Positions 15,960-26,200 of a DNA stretch of 43,456 nucleotides are shown piece after piece. The stretch covers positions 1 to 43,456 of the forward strand of contig JAFIGG010000029.1 in NCBI GenBank assembly GCA_020831485.1, written 5' to 3'. Within the stretch, counting starts at the first letter, position 1. Every line of letters starts with the position of its first letter. The notes below the pieces were generated by a model. It was not told where the DNA came from and searched no databases. It saw only the letters and a list, made by a program, of their open reading frames with translations. The position numbers were made by a program, and so were the translations under genes. The stretch comes from Opitutales bacterium (GTDB taxonomy: Bacteria; Verrucomicrobiota; Verrucomicrobiia; Opitutales; Oceanipulchritudinaceae).

Positions 15960-16048
15960 GATCAAGATCAAGATTAAGAACCAAGATCAAGAATGGTGAT
16001 GCCAGAAATCCTCCCTCTTGATCTTTTTCTTGGGTCTTGATCTTGATC
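15960..16048. repeat. Long GATCAA-rich inverted repeat, probable bidirectional hairpin/terminator
   Basis: The left arm (15960-15991) and right arm (16017-16048) are inverted copies: the outer 14 bp (GATCAAGATCAAGA) and inner 9 bp (AAGATCAAG) match exactly, with a mismatched 9-bp section between them and a loop of about 25 nt. Each arm is itself built from a GATCAA hexamer period. It lies about 24 bp past the end of the phosphorus operon, so it may end that transcript, although no long T run follows. Confidence 0.7.
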
Positions 16049-16071
16049 TCAAATCTCAGAGCTGATCAATT

Positions 16072-17082
16072 CTACCGAGACCGCTCCTGCAGGTATTTGC
16101 GGGTGGCTTTGGGGTGGTCGGTGAAAATACCATCGGCTCCGGCGCCGAACAGGATGCGGTCGAGCAGCTGTTCAAAACTGTCGATGCCGGCGGGCAATGC
16201 ATCGGTTCGGGCGGTGTAGGGGTGGACTACCAATCCGCGCTGATGGGCGGCGGAGACGAGATTGTTGGGGCGGACTTTGCCTTGATCATCGATGATGCGG
16301 GCCTGCGATGGGCCGATCCCGTCGGCATAGCTTGCGATGTGGTCGAGGCCTTCGTCAGTGACCAGTGCGTCCTGAGCCCTGCCGCCGCTGATCAACTGAA
16401 CCAGGCGCAGCTTGCAGCCCAGCTCGCGCAGGCGCAGCAAGGATTCCGGTTCGAATGACTGAACGATGACTGCATCGTCCCGGGTTTCGTAGCCATGGCG
16501 CTGCAGAATGTCCAACAGGATGGCCTCGAAGTCGTGATCCTGATCGGCGTGCCAGGCGGAAAACTTGATTTCCGGATAGATGCCGGTCGATTGGCCGGTG
16601 ACGCGGTTGAGTCCCTGCACCAGTTCGATGATTTCTTCCAGTGTCGCGATGCGGAAATGCAGATGCCGATGGCTGTTGTCCCAACGTTCGGGGTAGCGGA
16701 GTTCACCGCTGGCGGCCTCGACACGCTCGCGGACGCGCAGCTGTTTGATCTCGGCCAGGTCGAAGTCGATGGCATAGAAGCGGCCGTCTTCTCTGGCGCG
16801 TTGTGGAAACCGTTCGGCGACGTCCGTGGTAGCGTCGAGCGTGCGGTCGTGCAGTGCTATGGGCACGCCGTCACGTGTCAGCATCAAGTCCGGTTCAATG
16901 TAGTCTGCACCGAGACCGTAGGCGAGGGTGTAGGCTTCGAGGGTATGTTCCGGCAGCTTTCCGGATGCGCCGCGGTGGGCGATGACGGATTTAGGTTCCG
17001 TGGATTCGGTGGACTCTGGCGGAGGCAGAGAATGCGCTGCAGGAATTAATATCAACGCTGCCAACAGGAAGCACTTGTCCAT
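16072..17082 (-). CDS. Exported glycerophosphodiester phosphodiesterase (GDPD)
   Basis: About 336 residues from the ATG at 17082, which gives a short signal peptide (MDKCFLLAALILIPAAHS); the ATG at 17100 is an alternative. Catalytic landmarks: 'VIAHRGASGKLPEHTLEAY' (catalytic His, Arg), 'GADYIEPDLMLTRDGVPIALHDRTLDATTDV' (metal ligands Glu and Asp, second catalytic His), 'YPEIKFSAW' (metal ligand Glu) and 'GADGIFTDHPK' at the end. It hydrolyses glycerophosphodiesters to glycerol-3-phosphate plus an alcohol, here probably in the periplasm like GlpQ. It is the last gene of the seven-gene phosphorus operon. Length is normal for GlpQ-type enzymes. Confidence 0.95.
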   Translation of the reverse strand: MDKCFLLAALILIPAAHSLPPPESTESTEPKSVIAHRGASGKLPEHTLEAYTLAYGLGADYIEPDLMLTRDGVPIALHDRTLDATTDVAERFPQRAREDGRFYAIDFDLAEIKQLRVRERVEAASGELRYPERWDNSHRHLHFRIATLEEIIELVQGLNRVTGQSTGIYPEIKFSAWHADQDHDFEAILLDILQRHGYETRDDAVIVQSFEPESLLRLRELGCKLRLVQLISGGRAQDALVTDEGLDHIASYADGIGPSQARIIDDQGKVRPNNLVSAAHQRGLVVHPYTARTDALPAGIDSFEQLLDRILFGAGADGIFTDHPKATRKYLQERSR

Positions 17083-17104
17083 GAAATTGAGTGGGCCCAT
17101 AGTT

Positions 17105-18826
17105 TTATGCAGGGCTTCGAGTTCCCTGATTGAGGTGATCCAGTTGGGCCTTATCGCGGGCCACTGCGAAGGTTTTTTGGTCTTGCCAGTGTTCGCCGGG
17201 GCCATTGCGGACTTCAATGCTGAGCGTGTGCCAGCCTTCGTCGAGACCGTGTGGGAGTTTTGCCCTCCATTGGTGGTCGGTTTTCATGGGTGCCGGCAGA
17301 ATGCCCTGGCCGGATTCCGGATGGGTCTCGCTGCGCTCGCGCAAAGCGATGTAGCTAGGGTCTTCAATCTCCATCTGCGTCATCGGAATCCAGCGGCCGT
17401 CGTTGACCCGCATCCGGACCATGCTTTGCTCCGAGCCGGCGAAAACGTTCACGTGGACTTCGGTGCTGTCCAGTTCGGCGGATTCAACAACACTGGGCAG
17501 CGTGATGGTCATACGGTCGCCTTCGGGTTTACCCAGTGAACGGATGTCGATCTGATAGCGGTCGGCGCCCTCGAAGCGAACAACGGCATAGCCTTTGGGG
17601 GATCCGTCTCTGCCGGGGCTGAAGGGTACTCCCTCGGCGTCGAGTGGGCCGCGGTACCAACTGCCACAGGTGGCTGTCAGGTTGCAGTGGTGGTGCTCAG
17701 CGCCGCCCGGGGCGCGGTAGCCCTCGTTGGCACCCAGGAAGTAGTTCATGTTGATATGGGTGTGGCCGGAGAAGGAGAGGGTATAGCGGTGACCGGACAA
17801 GACCTCAAGCAACTCCCGGGTTTCCGCGGTTTCGTGTTTCCTGTCGCTGTCCGCAGTATTTGCGAGGGGAATGTGGGAGCAGATCACGATGCGTTCATCT
17901 GCCGGAACATGCTGTAGGTAATTCCTGATGTACTGGAATTGTTCGGGTCGGATGTGACCCCGATACTGTCCGCGTCGTGGCCAGCCATCGGCACGCATTT
18001 GGGTGAAGCCTTCCCAGTAGACATTGTTGAGGACTAAGAAGTGAACACGACTATACTGGAATGCGTAAGTGGTTGGGCCGTAGATCCGCTTGAAAGTCTC
18101 TTCTGAATAGCGGTCTTCTTTGGCCATGAAGTTGAGGTCATGGTTTCCAATGACGTTGTGCCAGGGAAAACTGCAGCGTGCATTGATTTTGTTGTAGGGC
18201 CCGTAGATGTCGAGATGGTCGCCGACTATATCGCCCAGCGCTACTGCGAATGCGACTGGCAGAGAACTGAACGCTCGAGTCGTTTCCTTCGCATACCATT
18301 TGAGGTGTTCGAGGTGGTAGCACTGAGGGTCGGCGGTGAAAAGCACCTCGAAGGACTCTGGCTCCACTTGTTGGTGTAAAGGGAAATCAATGCTCTCCGG
18401 CAAGGGTCCGGTTGGGGCAATGCCCTTGTAGATGAAATCCTCATCCGGGCTGCCTTCAGGCTTGTGGATGTAGTAGAACTTGGGAAGCTTTAGTTCATCT
18501 ATTTTAGTGGCATAGCCTCGGGGTTTAATTACGTGCAGAATTGTATCGTCTGAAACAGGTATGCGGTAGTTTCCGTTGGCATCTGTGCGGACAATGTCGG
18601 TTCCGTTTGAAACCAGCACGCCGGGGATTCCTGTCTGGCCCTCGGCGCGGCCGTCTCTGCGACTGTCGAGAAATACCTTACCGGTCGCCTCTTCCTGATT
18701 GCGCCCTACAGGGGCGGATGCGCCGGATGCGCCGGATGCGAGCGCCATGCCGCCCAAAGCGGCCAATGAGAACTGGCCGGAACGTTTAATGAAATTGCGA
18801 CGGGGATTTTCTGATTCTGTGTTCAT
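17105..18826 (-). CDS. Tat-exported calcineurin-like phosphoesterase (MetallophosN-Metallophos-MetallophosC)
   Basis: 573 residues. A twin-arginine signal (RRNFIKRSGQFSLAALGGMALASG) predicts export of the folded metalloprotein. Residues ~48-110 form an Ig-like N-terminal domain ('GKVFLDSRRDGR...PGVLVSNGTDIVRTDANGNY'). The phosphoesterase core shows 'FTADPQCYHLEH' (D-x-x-x-x-H), 'ALGDIVGDHLD', 'NVIGNHDLNFM', 'ICSHIPL' and 'FSGHTHINMNYF', the full set of binuclear metal ligands. The last ~150 residues are the C-terminal beta domain. Family members cleave phosphomono- or diesters; the substrate is unknown. It sits 17 bp after the HAD phosphatase gene and just before GDPD, so a role in phosphorus release is likely. 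Confidence 0.93.
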   Translation of the reverse strand: MNTESENPRRNFIKRSGQFSLAALGGMALASGASGASAPVGRNQEEATGKVFLDSRRDGRAEGQTGIPGVLVSNGTDIVRTDANGNYRIPVSDDTILHVIKPRGYATKIDELKLPKFYYIHKPEGSPDEDFIYKGIAPTGPLPESIDFPLHQQVEPESFEVLFTADPQCYHLEHLKWYAKETTRAFSSLPVAFAVALGDIVGDHLDIYGPYNKINARCSFPWHNVIGNHDLNFMAKEDRYSEETFKRIYGPTTYAFQYSRVHFLVLNNVYWEGFTQMRADGWPRRGQYRGHIRPEQFQYIRNYLQHVPADERIVICSHIPLANTADSDRKHETAETRELLEVLSGHRYTLSFSGHTHINMNYFLGANEGYRAPGGAEHHHCNLTATCGSWYRGPLDAEGVPFSPGRDGSPKGYAVVRFEGADRYQIDIRSLGKPEGDRMTITLPSVVESAELDSTEVHVNVFAGSEQSMVRMRVNDGRWIPMTQMEIEDPSYIALRERSETHPESGQGILPAPMKTDHQWRAKLPHGLDEGWHTLSIEVRNGPGEHWQDQKTFAVARDKAQLDHLNQGTRSPA

Positions 18827-18843
18827 TTTTGCTTTTAAACCGG

Positions 18844-19695
18844 TTAGCGTTGTTGGGTGGAGCGAAAGCTTTCGGTCAGCGCCTCACCGAGTTCGGCGAC
18901 GCTCTGGAAAACGAAGTCGGGCTGAAAGGGACTGTTAGCCATGTCGGCCCGGGTGGCTTCGCCGGTCAGTACGAGGGCGCTGTGGACGCCGACTGCATTG
19001 GCCATGGCGATGTCTGTGTAGAGCCGGTCGCCAACGACCATGAGTTGAGAGTGACTCAGCTGCCGGCGCTTGAGGATGCCTTCGATCATGATCGGGTGGG
19101 GCTTACCCATGGTGGCGACCGGTGCTCTGCCAGTCGCGGCTTCGATCGCCGCGCAGAGTGCTCCACAGTCGAGGACGAGGGTGGGTTGATCGGTCGGACA
19201 AACAAAGTCCGGGTGGGTGGCAACGTAGTCCAGACCACGATCAATCCAGTATGCGGCCTTGCACAGGTCCGTATAGCTGAGGCTTGGGTCGAAGCCAACT
19301 ATGATCAGTTCGGGCTTGGCACGGGTCAGTCTGTAGCCCGCCTGATACAGCTCGGCCCGAAGACCCGGGGTGCCGACGACAAACAGGGATTTGACTCCCG
19401 GATAGTTGAGCTTCAGGTAATCGACAGTGGCGTGGGCGGAGGTCCGTATCTGCTCAACCCTGGCTTCGATGCCCAGGTCGGCAAGGTTGTCGACGTGCTC
19501 ATCGGCGCTACGGGAAGAGTTATTGGTGAAAAACGTATAGGTAATCCCATGCGTCTTCAGGCACTCCATGAAGGGCTTGGCTGCCGCGAACAGGGTGCTG
19601 CCCTTGTACAAGGTTCCGTCCATGTCCAGAGCCAGGTGCAGGGTGCCGTTGAGGATACTGTGGCGGGTTGTTTCGTCGTGAGGCTTTGGGTTCAT
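18844..19695 (-). CDS. HAD-IIA family phosphatase (NagD-like)
   Basis: About 283 residues. The ATG at 19695 overlaps the stop of the upstream permease gene by ATGA, indicating translational coupling; the frame is open further upstream but inside phnE. Motif I is 'LALDMDGTLYKG' (nucleophile and acid/base Asp), motif II 'FFTNNSSRS', the C2-type cap lies between, motif III Lys is in 'MGKPHPIMIEG' and motif IV is 'VVGDRLYTDIAMA'. This is the NagD/p-nitrophenylphosphatase pattern. There is no signal peptide, so it acts in the cytoplasm, where it could release phosphate from an imported phosphate ester. The natural substrate cannot be read from sequence. Confidence 0.93.
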   Translation of the reverse strand: MNPKPHDETTRHSILNGTLHLALDMDGTLYKGSTLFAAAKPFMECLKTHGITYTFFTNNSSRSADEHVDNLADLGIEARVEQIRTSAHATVDYLKLNYPGVKSLFVVGTPGLRAELYQAGYRLTRAKPELIIVGFDPSLSYTDLCKAAYWIDRGLDYVATHPDFVCPTDQPTLVLDCGALCAAIEAATGRAPVATMGKPHPIMIEGILKRRQLSHSQLMVVGDRLYTDIAMANAVGVHSALVLTGEATRADMANSPFQPDFVFQSVAELGEALTESFRSTQQR

Positions 19696-20504
19696 GATAC
19701 GGCCTTTCGGATGCGGGCGGAAAGCCATTCGCTGAACACAACCATGAGGAAGATGATTACCAAAATCATGCTGACTTGAGACCAGCGCAGTGCGTTGACG
19801 GAAGCGTCGAGTTGCAGGCCGATTCCACCGGCGCCGACAAGACCGACAATAGTGGATTCCCGGATGTTGATATCCCAACGAAACACTGAAATACCGACAA
19901 AGGCCGGAAATACCTGGGGAACGATGCCATAAGTGAGGACCTGGAGCGGTGTGCTTCCGGTCGCCCGGATTGCTTCAACCGGTTCATTGGAAATTTCTTC
20001 AATCGATTCATAAAGTAGTTTCGCGATGAATCCGACTGACCGCAGGGTGATTGCCATGATTCCGGCGACGACTCCGGGACCGAACAGGATTACAAACAGA
20101 ATGGCCCAGATCAGCGTGTTGATGGAGCGGCTGGAAACGACGACCAGCAGGGCAATTTGGCGGATCAGCTTGTGCGGTGTTGTGTTGTTGGCTGAAAGGA
20201 ATGCCAGCGGGAGAGCAATAACGATGGCGAAAAAGGTTCCCAATGTGGCAATGTTCAGTGTGTCCCAAAGCGGCCTCCAGATCGATGTCATGTAGGAGGT
20301 TTTTGGTGGAATCATGCGCTCGATCAGGTCGCCCGCCTGGCGGTGCGCATCAGCGACGAATATCCACAAGGTTGCCGCGCTGATTTCGCGAAAAGAGAGC
20401 AGAAGCAAGGCCAGGAAAAACAGCCATCCGAGCCAGGTCAGCAGTCGGGTTTTCGGCGTTCGTCGTTGCCAGGTTTTGGTTCCGTTGTGTTCGTTGGTGG
20501 CCAT
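19692..20504 (-). CDS. phnE: Phn-type ABC transporter permease, second copy
   Basis: 270 residues with about six membrane segments. The ATPase-coupling loop is 'EAIRATGSTPLQVLTYGIVPQVFP', the EAA motif of the phosphonate-type permease family, and the C-terminal block 'FRWDINIRESTIVGLVGAGGIGLQLD' is highly typical of PhnE. It starts within the stop of the first permease gene (TAATG overlap). The two permeases are similar in length and in these blocks, so they probably form a heterodimeric pore. They carry the ligand delivered by PhnD (phosphonate, phosphite or a phosphate ester) across the inner membrane. Confidence 0.94.
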   Translation of the reverse strand: MATNEHNGTKTWQRRTPKTRLLTWLGWLFFLALLLLSFREISAATLWIFVADAHRQAGDLIERMIPPKTSYMTSIWRPLWDTLNIATLGTFFAIVIALPLAFLSANNTTPHKLIRQIALLVVVSSRSINTLIWAILFVILFGPGVVAGIMAITLRSVGFIAKLLYESIEEISNEPVEAIRATGSTPLQVLTYGIVPQVFPAFVGISVFRWDINIRESTIVGLVGAGGIGLQLDASVNALRWSQVSMILVIIFLMVVFSEWLSARIRKAVS

Positions 20505-21319
20505 TACAGCAAGCGTTTGCGGATGAGTCCGGAAATGTTTTCGGTGAGCAGCACGATAAGAATGATCAGGATCAGGATCGCTGCAGCGCTGGAAAACTCG
20601 TAGCGGTTCAATGTGGTGCTGAGAGTCGCTCCAATGCCGCCTGCGCCAACGACGCCAATGATCGCCGATTCGCGGAAGTTGATGTCCAGCCGGTAGAGGC
20701 TGAGCCCAACCAGTCTGGGGAAGACTTGTGGCAGCAGTGCAAAGATCAGTATCTGCGGAGTGGATGCCCCCGTGGCGCGGATCGCTTCAATTTGATCGCG
20801 CGAACAGGCTTCAATATCTTCGGCCAGCAATTTTCCAAGAAAACCCACTGTGGCCACAACCAGTGTTACCAAACCGGCAAAGGGGCCGAATCCAAACATC
20901 ACGACAAAGAAGATCGCGATCATTACCTCAGGGAAGGTGCGACTGAGAGCGATTATCGCCCGGCAGACCAGATACACTGGCGTTGGGGCAAAATTTCGCG
21001 CTGCGCCAATGCTCAGCGGTATCGATAAAACCACTCCCAATGCGGTTGCTACCAGAGTCATCGTCAGGCTCTCGATGAATCCTTTGATGATTTCGTCGGA
21101 GCGTGTGATGAAGTCGGGCCAGAAAAATCCGCCGATGAATTCGCTGGCCCTTGGGATGCCTGCGAGAAAGCGCGGGACATCGATGCCGAGGGTTATCAGG
21201 GCAAAGAAAAGATAGAGTGTGCCGCCGGAAATCAAAGCCCATCGGAGTAGAGGGCTTTCAATCAGCCGAGGACGCCGCCAAATACCTGAGGATGGCGACT
21301 TGGGTTCAGGATTGCTCAT
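20504..21319 (-). CDS. phnE: Phn-type ABC transporter permease, first copy
   Basis: About 271 residues from the ATG at 21319 ([11 protein letters not shown]), overlapping the end of phnC by 14 bp; an ATG at 21334 is also possible. Six hydrophobic segments are visible, with the coupling loop '[28 protein letters not shown]' and the family block '[25 protein letters not shown]'. It is a paralogue of the next gene rather than a fragment, since both have full-length membrane domains. Part of the phnD-phnC-phnE-phnE transporter set. Confidence 0.94.
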   Translation of the reverse strand: MSNPEPKSPSSGIWRRPRLIESPLLRWALISGGTLYLFFALITLGIDVPRFLAGIPRASEFIGGFFWPDFITRSDEIIKGFIESLTMTLVATALGVVLSIPLSIGAARNFAPTPVYLVCRAIIALSRTFPEVMIAIFFVVMFGFGPFAGLVTLVVATVGFLGKLLAEDIEACSRDQIEAIRATGASTPQILIFALLPQVFPRLVGLSLYRLDINFRESAIIGVVGAGGIGATLSTTLNRYEFSSAAAILILIILIVLLTENISGLIRKRLL

Positions 21320-22100
21320 CGTCTTGCTCTCCATCCGTAGACCAGCTTTCTTCTCCGTAAATGGTACTCAGAACGCTGTTTTCAAGTTGATTGGGTTTGC
21401 CTTCGAAAACCACTGTGCCGTCGCGCAGGCCAACGATCCGATCCGAGAACATGCGCGCGAGCTCAACATCGTGCAGATTGGCAATGACTCCCAGGTTGCT
21501 CTCTTTTGCCAGTTCGCGCAGCAGTCGCATGATCTGACGCGCGGTTTTTGGGTCGAGGCTTGCGGTCGGTTCATCGACCAAAAGCAGCTCAGGCGACTGC
21601 AGTAACGCGCGGGCGATGCCAACGCGCTGGCGCTGACCGCCGGATAAGCGGTCGGCGCGTCGGTTCTCGAATCCATCGAGACCCACGCGCTCCAGCAGCT
21701 CGAATGCGCGGTTTATGTCCGCCTGGGGAAATTTCCTTCGCCAGCTTTGCCAAAAGCCCGTGTATCCGAGACGTCCGGAGAGGACGTTCTCCATGACTGT
21801 CAGGCGGTCCACCAAGGCATAGGACTGGAAGATCATGCCAATGCGCCGGCGGACCCGGCGAATTGCCGCTCCGTGAAGCCCGAGAACTTCTGAGTTCTTG
21901 AGTTTGCAGCTCCCTGAGCTGGCTTCTACCAGGCCGTTGATGCAGCGCAATAGAGTGCTTTTGCCGGCTCCCGAGGGCCCGATGACGGTGAGGAACTCCC
22001 CGCAGCCGAGGCTGATATCTATGCCCTTCAGAACCTCAGGTCCAGCGGCATACTGTTTGCGCAAAGCGTTAATTTGTAGGATTGTTGTATCGGTAGTCAT
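21306..22100 (-). CDS. phnC: Phn-type ABC transporter ATP-binding protein
   Basis: 264 residues. Walker A '[18 protein letters not shown]', Q-loop '[26 protein letters not shown]', signature '[32 protein letters not shown]' with Walker B, and the switch His in '[13 protein letters not shown]'. The 'NVLSGRLGY' block is characteristic of PhnC. It powers import through the two PhnE subunits. Its ATG overlaps the phnD stop by 4 bp (22097-22100), so translation is coupled. Confidence 0.95.
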   Translation of the reverse strand: MTTDTTILQINALRKQYAAGPEVLKGIDISLGCGEFLTVIGPSGAGKSTLLRCINGLVEASSGSCKLKNSEVLGLHGAAIRRVRRRIGMIFQSYALVDRLTVMENVLSGRLGYTGFWQSWRRKFPQADINRAFELLERVGLDGFENRRADRLSGGQRQRVGIARALLQSPELLLVDEPTASLDPKTARQIMRLLRELAKESNLGVIANLHDVELARMFSDRIVGLRDGTVVFEGKPNQLENSVLSTIYGEESWSTDGEQDDEQS

Positions 22101-23077
22101 CGGTCCGAATAAGTGATGCCAAAGCCACGGTCGACGAGGCGTATAACCTCCCAGTGTTCTTTGTAGCTGATGGGTATGAACTGGTTTTCCCGGTATTCCC
22201 TGCCGAGGCCGGTGGCTTCCCAGTCGAAACTGAAAAAGGCCTCACGGATCTTTTCGGCAAGGTCCGGATGTAAATTGTAGGCATGGCCGTAGGCCGTGGT
22301 CGGGAAAGTAGGAGAGCGGTAGATGGTCCGAACCTGATCTTCCGCGAGAATACCGCGGTCTGTCATTCGGTGCAGGACGGTGTTGGCAATAGCCGCCGCA
22401 TCGTAGTCATTATTCGCGACTCCCAGGATCGAGTTATCGTGTTTTCCCGAGAAGCGTGCCTCGAAATCGATATCGACCTCCATCTGGAATTCTTCTCTGA
22501 GGATTACGGAGGGTGCCTTGAAACCGCTGTTGGATGTGGGCGAGGTGAATGCGATGGTTTGGCCCCGTAATTCTTCTACACTCTGAATGGGGCTGTCTGC
22601 TGGGACGATGATTTCCATCTCATATCCGAAGCTTCCATCTTCCATTGCCATCATGGCAAAGGGAACGAATCCACACACATTCACTGCCAGAGGCACGCTG
22701 CCGGTGTTGAAACCGGTGACATGTAAGCGTCCTGCGCGCATGGCCTCCAGTTGAGCAGCATTGGACTGAACGGGAAAGAAGACGACTTCACGCCCGGTTG
22801 TTTCCGCGAGGTGGTCAAGGAATTCAGCCCAGACATCTCTATAGACAGCTGGATCCTCCACTGGCGTGTAGGCAAAAACGATTTTCCGCGGATCACTCCA
22901 GTCGCTTGGGTTGTCGGGCAGATCTGCCACCATGTCACCATTTTCGTCAATGAAGCGTGTCGAGAGATCTCCGTTGCCAGACGGCGGTTGTTCGGTACAA
23001 GCGCTGGTGATAAGCGCCATTATTAAGGCCGGGAGGATCTTTAATAGATAACGCTGGAGTCGGCTAGGGCGATGCAT
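22097..23077 (-). CDS. phnD: Phosphonate/phosphite-type substrate-binding lipoprotein
   Basis: 326 residues. The signal peptide ends in a lipobox-like 'LITSAC', so the protein is probably lipid-anchored in the periplasm. The mature domain matches PhnD-type binding proteins: '[69 protein letters not shown]', then '[24 protein letters not shown]' and '[14 protein letters not shown]'. The SPTSNSG segment should contact the phosphorus oxyanion. It is the first gene of a seven-gene operon. AGAGGG abuts the ATG directly, so the transcript may be nearly leaderless. A Pho-box-like array (23109-23137) ends 31 nt upstream of the ATG. Confidence 0.93.
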   Translation of the reverse strand: MHRPSRLQRYLLKILPALIMALITSACTEQPPSGNGDLSTRFIDENGDMVADLPDNPSDWSDPRKIVFAYTPVEDPAVYRDVWAEFLDHLAETTGREVVFFPVQSNAAQLEAMRAGRLHVTGFNTGSVPLAVNVCGFVPFAMMAMEDGSFGYEMEIIVPADSPIQSVEELRGQTIAFTSPTSNSGFKAPSVILREEFQMEVDIDFEARFSGKHDNSILGVANNDYDAAAIANTVLHRMTDRGILAEDQVRTIYRSPTFPTTAYGHAYNLHPDLAEKIREAFFSFDWEATGLGREYRENQFIPISYKEHWEVIRLVDRGFGITYSDR

Positions 23078-23108
23078 CCCTCTAGACTAGCTTCTGAATC
23101 TGTCGATT

Positions 23109-23137
23109 ATGCTACGGACGTGTGACGATTGTGTTAC
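23109..23137 (-). promoter_or_regulatory. Pho-box-like array upstream of phnD
   Basis: On the minus strand, three 7-mers TTGTAAC, TCGTCAC and CCGTAGC are spaced by 4 bp each (11-bp period), the arrangement of PhoB direct repeats. The last repeat ends 31 nt before the phnD ATG. A TAGTCT element lies between and could serve as the -10. Confidence 0.65.
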
Positions 23138-23227
23138 AAGAAGAAATAGAAGTTAAATTGTTAAATTTACTGTATTTAAAATCGAGTGTATCGTAAAGCA
23201 ATTACAAGCGATCCGGAAAATTCTGCT

Positions 23228-23256
23228 GTGTAACCGAATCGTAACCGACCTGTCAC
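23228..23256 (+). promoter_or_regulatory. Pho-box-like array upstream of the TonB-dependent receptor
   Basis: On the plus strand GTGTAAC, TCGTAAC and CTGTCAC are separated by two 4-bp spacers, again an 11-bp period. The array ends 35 nt before the receptor ATG at 23292. It faces away from the phnD array, so the divergent intergenic region seems to carry one box per direction. Confidence 0.65.
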
Positions 23257-23291
23257 GGGAAAGCCACGAATGGGGTGTAGGTTTGGCAACG

Positions 23292-26200
23292 ATGATTTTC
23301 TCTGCTAGTTTAAAGAAAGTGTGCAGCCTTTACGCTGCGGTAACGCTCGGGATGATTCCCGGGATTTCAGCTTGGTCGGCCGTGATCTCAGGGACGGTCT
23401 ATGACCAGGACAACGCCATCTACCTTGAAGGGGTGCGTGTCTCGATTCCCTCTCTGGAACGCAGTGTAACCACGGATCGTGGGGGCCGTTACCGGTTCAG
23501 CAATGTTCCCGAAGGGTCGTTCACCGTTGTGGCTACACCGACAGGGGTCCCTGCCGAGCGCCGGCCGGTCGTTCTGGAAAGTGTAAATGATGAAGTCACA
23601 ATGAACTTCCTATTTACTCGCGAAGGCCAGATTTTCGATCTGGAAGCATTTGCGGTTGAGGGCTCATTGATCGGCGCGGCCAAGGCGATGGATATTCGGC
23701 GAGCGGCCCGCGATTACCGTGAGGTTGTTTCGTCCGATGCCTTCGGTCAGTTCACCGACCGGAATCCGGCGGAAGCCCTCCAGCGGGCTGCGGGCGTTAC
23801 CATGGAAACCGATCAGGGCGACGGCAGCTTCGTGATTGTACGCGGTGGCGCGCCGGAATACAGTTCGGTGCAGATCGACGGGGTTTCTCTGGCAACACCT
23901 GAAGAGGATGGGCGCAGGGTGAACATGAACGTGATAACCAACGATCAAATCGAGCGCATTGAGCTTTCCAAGACTTGGCTTCCGGAACAAAAGGGCAATG
24001 TCATTGGTGGAACGGTCAATCTGATTACCCGGAGTGCGCTCGACCGCGGCTCCCGATTTGCAAGGATCGAGACCAGTGGGACCTATCGGGACCACCAGGA
24101 CCGCTGGAGTTACCGGGGTGCCGTAACCTATGGAGAAGTCATTGATGGTCAGACCCTTTCCTTTCTCGGCGAAGGTGCCATCGGCTTACAGTTGTCTGTG
24201 AATCAGGGAGTGGACTACTCGGGCTCCGACACGGTGACCTGGGGATGGAACCTGGATAAGGGTTACCCGTTTCGCACCCGCCCGGGAGAGGACCGCCCCC
24301 GCGGCTTCTCGCTGCAGAATCTGGACATGCGCCATTTCAACATTGAGCGCGACCGTCAGGGCGCTTCCGGCCGCCTCGAATACCGCATTAATCCAAATCA
24401 CGAAGTTTACCTTTCTGCCAGTTATAACCGCTTTGAAGACACCGTTAACGAGCATCTGTTCTCGCAGAGCCTCACCGACAGCAGCCAGTTTTATTCAGGC
24501 ACTCAACTGTTCACCTCGTCCGTGGCTCAGCAGCTGGACGCGGATTTGGACGACCCCTTCAATGCCGAGCGCCTGGCCATGTCGCCGAACAACACGAACA
24601 AACGGATTACTTTTAATGAGGCCATTCAGCTCGGGCAACTGGCCTACGATGAAGACAATCGCCTGTTCACCCGCGGTGGTTTGTGGCCCCTGAACATGAG
24701 CCGCACCTACCGGCACACACTCCGTGAAGACCGGATCACAACCTATCAGCTCGGAGGCACCAGCCGCCTGCCGATGGAAATCGATGTGGAATGGAAACTG
24801 TATAACTCGGAAGCGCGTCAGGATTCGGAATTGAACTGGATGGATTTCGCGACTGAAAGCTCAACAGGATCGGGAGCCATTCCGGTCGCTGGGGTTGAGA
24901 ATCCCTATATCCAGGATCCGGGTGGAGACAATCCGGTGATTTCACGAAAGGGGTCTTTCGGAGCGTATTCGAACCTCACGGGTCGGACCGTGCACCGCAA
25001 TACAAAGACCTTGAGTCTGGATGAGCGCAGTGGTGGTGATCTGGATGTTTCGAAGGAGTTCGATGTAGGGTCGACTCTCTGGACTACGCAAATTGGTTTT
25101 TCCCTTGATCGCCGGGACAAGGAATACCGGATCGACCGCACCTCTTACGGGCTTGCTCAGGGGAGTCTGGATCCGGAACGCTGGCCAACGGGTGTCATGA
25201 CTTTGGCCGATCCGTTTTTCGACGGCGGTGACATCGAAGGGTTCCGAAAGAACTTTGGCGAAGAACTTCGCTTTGGTCCTTCGTTCCACGAAGCAAACAC
25301 CCTGGCCTTCATGAAAGGGGAGCAGGCGGAAGGGCTGATTTCTTGGAATCAGGTGCCCAACATGATCAATAATGATTTTACTGCGAGGGTTCAGAACAAC
25401 TACGACTCCACGGAAGATATTTCCGGGTTCTACTTTCAACAGAGCATTGAGTGGCGTGCCTGGACAGCGATCTTCGGGGCTCGCTACGAGCGCACTGAAA
25501 ATTCCTTCCGCAACCTCGAGATCATAACGGACGGGACCGAAGGCGGCGTTTCCGGCCTGCCGCCGTTTATTTCCCCGGCTTTGTGGCGCTTGTTGCCGGA
25601 AGAGGCTTTCGGTCGCCAGGTTCTCAATGAACGCGATTACAGTCACCTGCTGCCTGCCGTTCACGTTATTCGCACTTTGGGCGAAAATGCAGTTGTTCGG
25701 GCCTCGGTAACCAAGACCATCTCCCGACCACTCTTTTCAGACCTGATTCCACGCGAGATTCCTTCGATTTCCGGAGGTAATTTCCAAAGCGACATTCAGC
25801 TGCCAGCCTTTGACCTCGAAGCGACCGAATCGGTGAATCTGGACCTTTCGCTGGACTACTATTTCGAACCTATTGGCATGTTTTCAGTGGCAGTCTATTA
25901 CAAAGAACTGGATGGCCCTATCTATGATGAGGTTCGCCTGAATGTGGGTCCGAACGAAGAAACTGCAGCCTGGGCTCTGAAATACGACAGTCGCAATGTC
26001 AACTGGCAGCCGGGTGATCCGATTTTCAATGACAATGACTATACCTTTCGACGCAAACGTAATGCTGGCAAGGGTGCACTCTCTGGAGCAGAAATCACAT
26101 TTAACCGACGTTTCGATTTTCTGCCAGGGGTCTGGAATGGATTTGGCATCAACTCGAACATTGCCTGGTTCAGCTCCCGCGCCGAACTCCTGACCGAGGC

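Noticed and set aside
18829-19779. Plus-strand open frame of about 316 codons opposite the HAD phosphatase
   Set aside because: All HAD motifs are on the minus strand and the gene is translationally coupled to phnE.
16072-23077. The operon considered as a phosphonate catabolism cluster
   Set aside because: Only the transporter resembles Phn proteins; no C-P lyase subunits, phosphonatase or aminotransferase genes are present.
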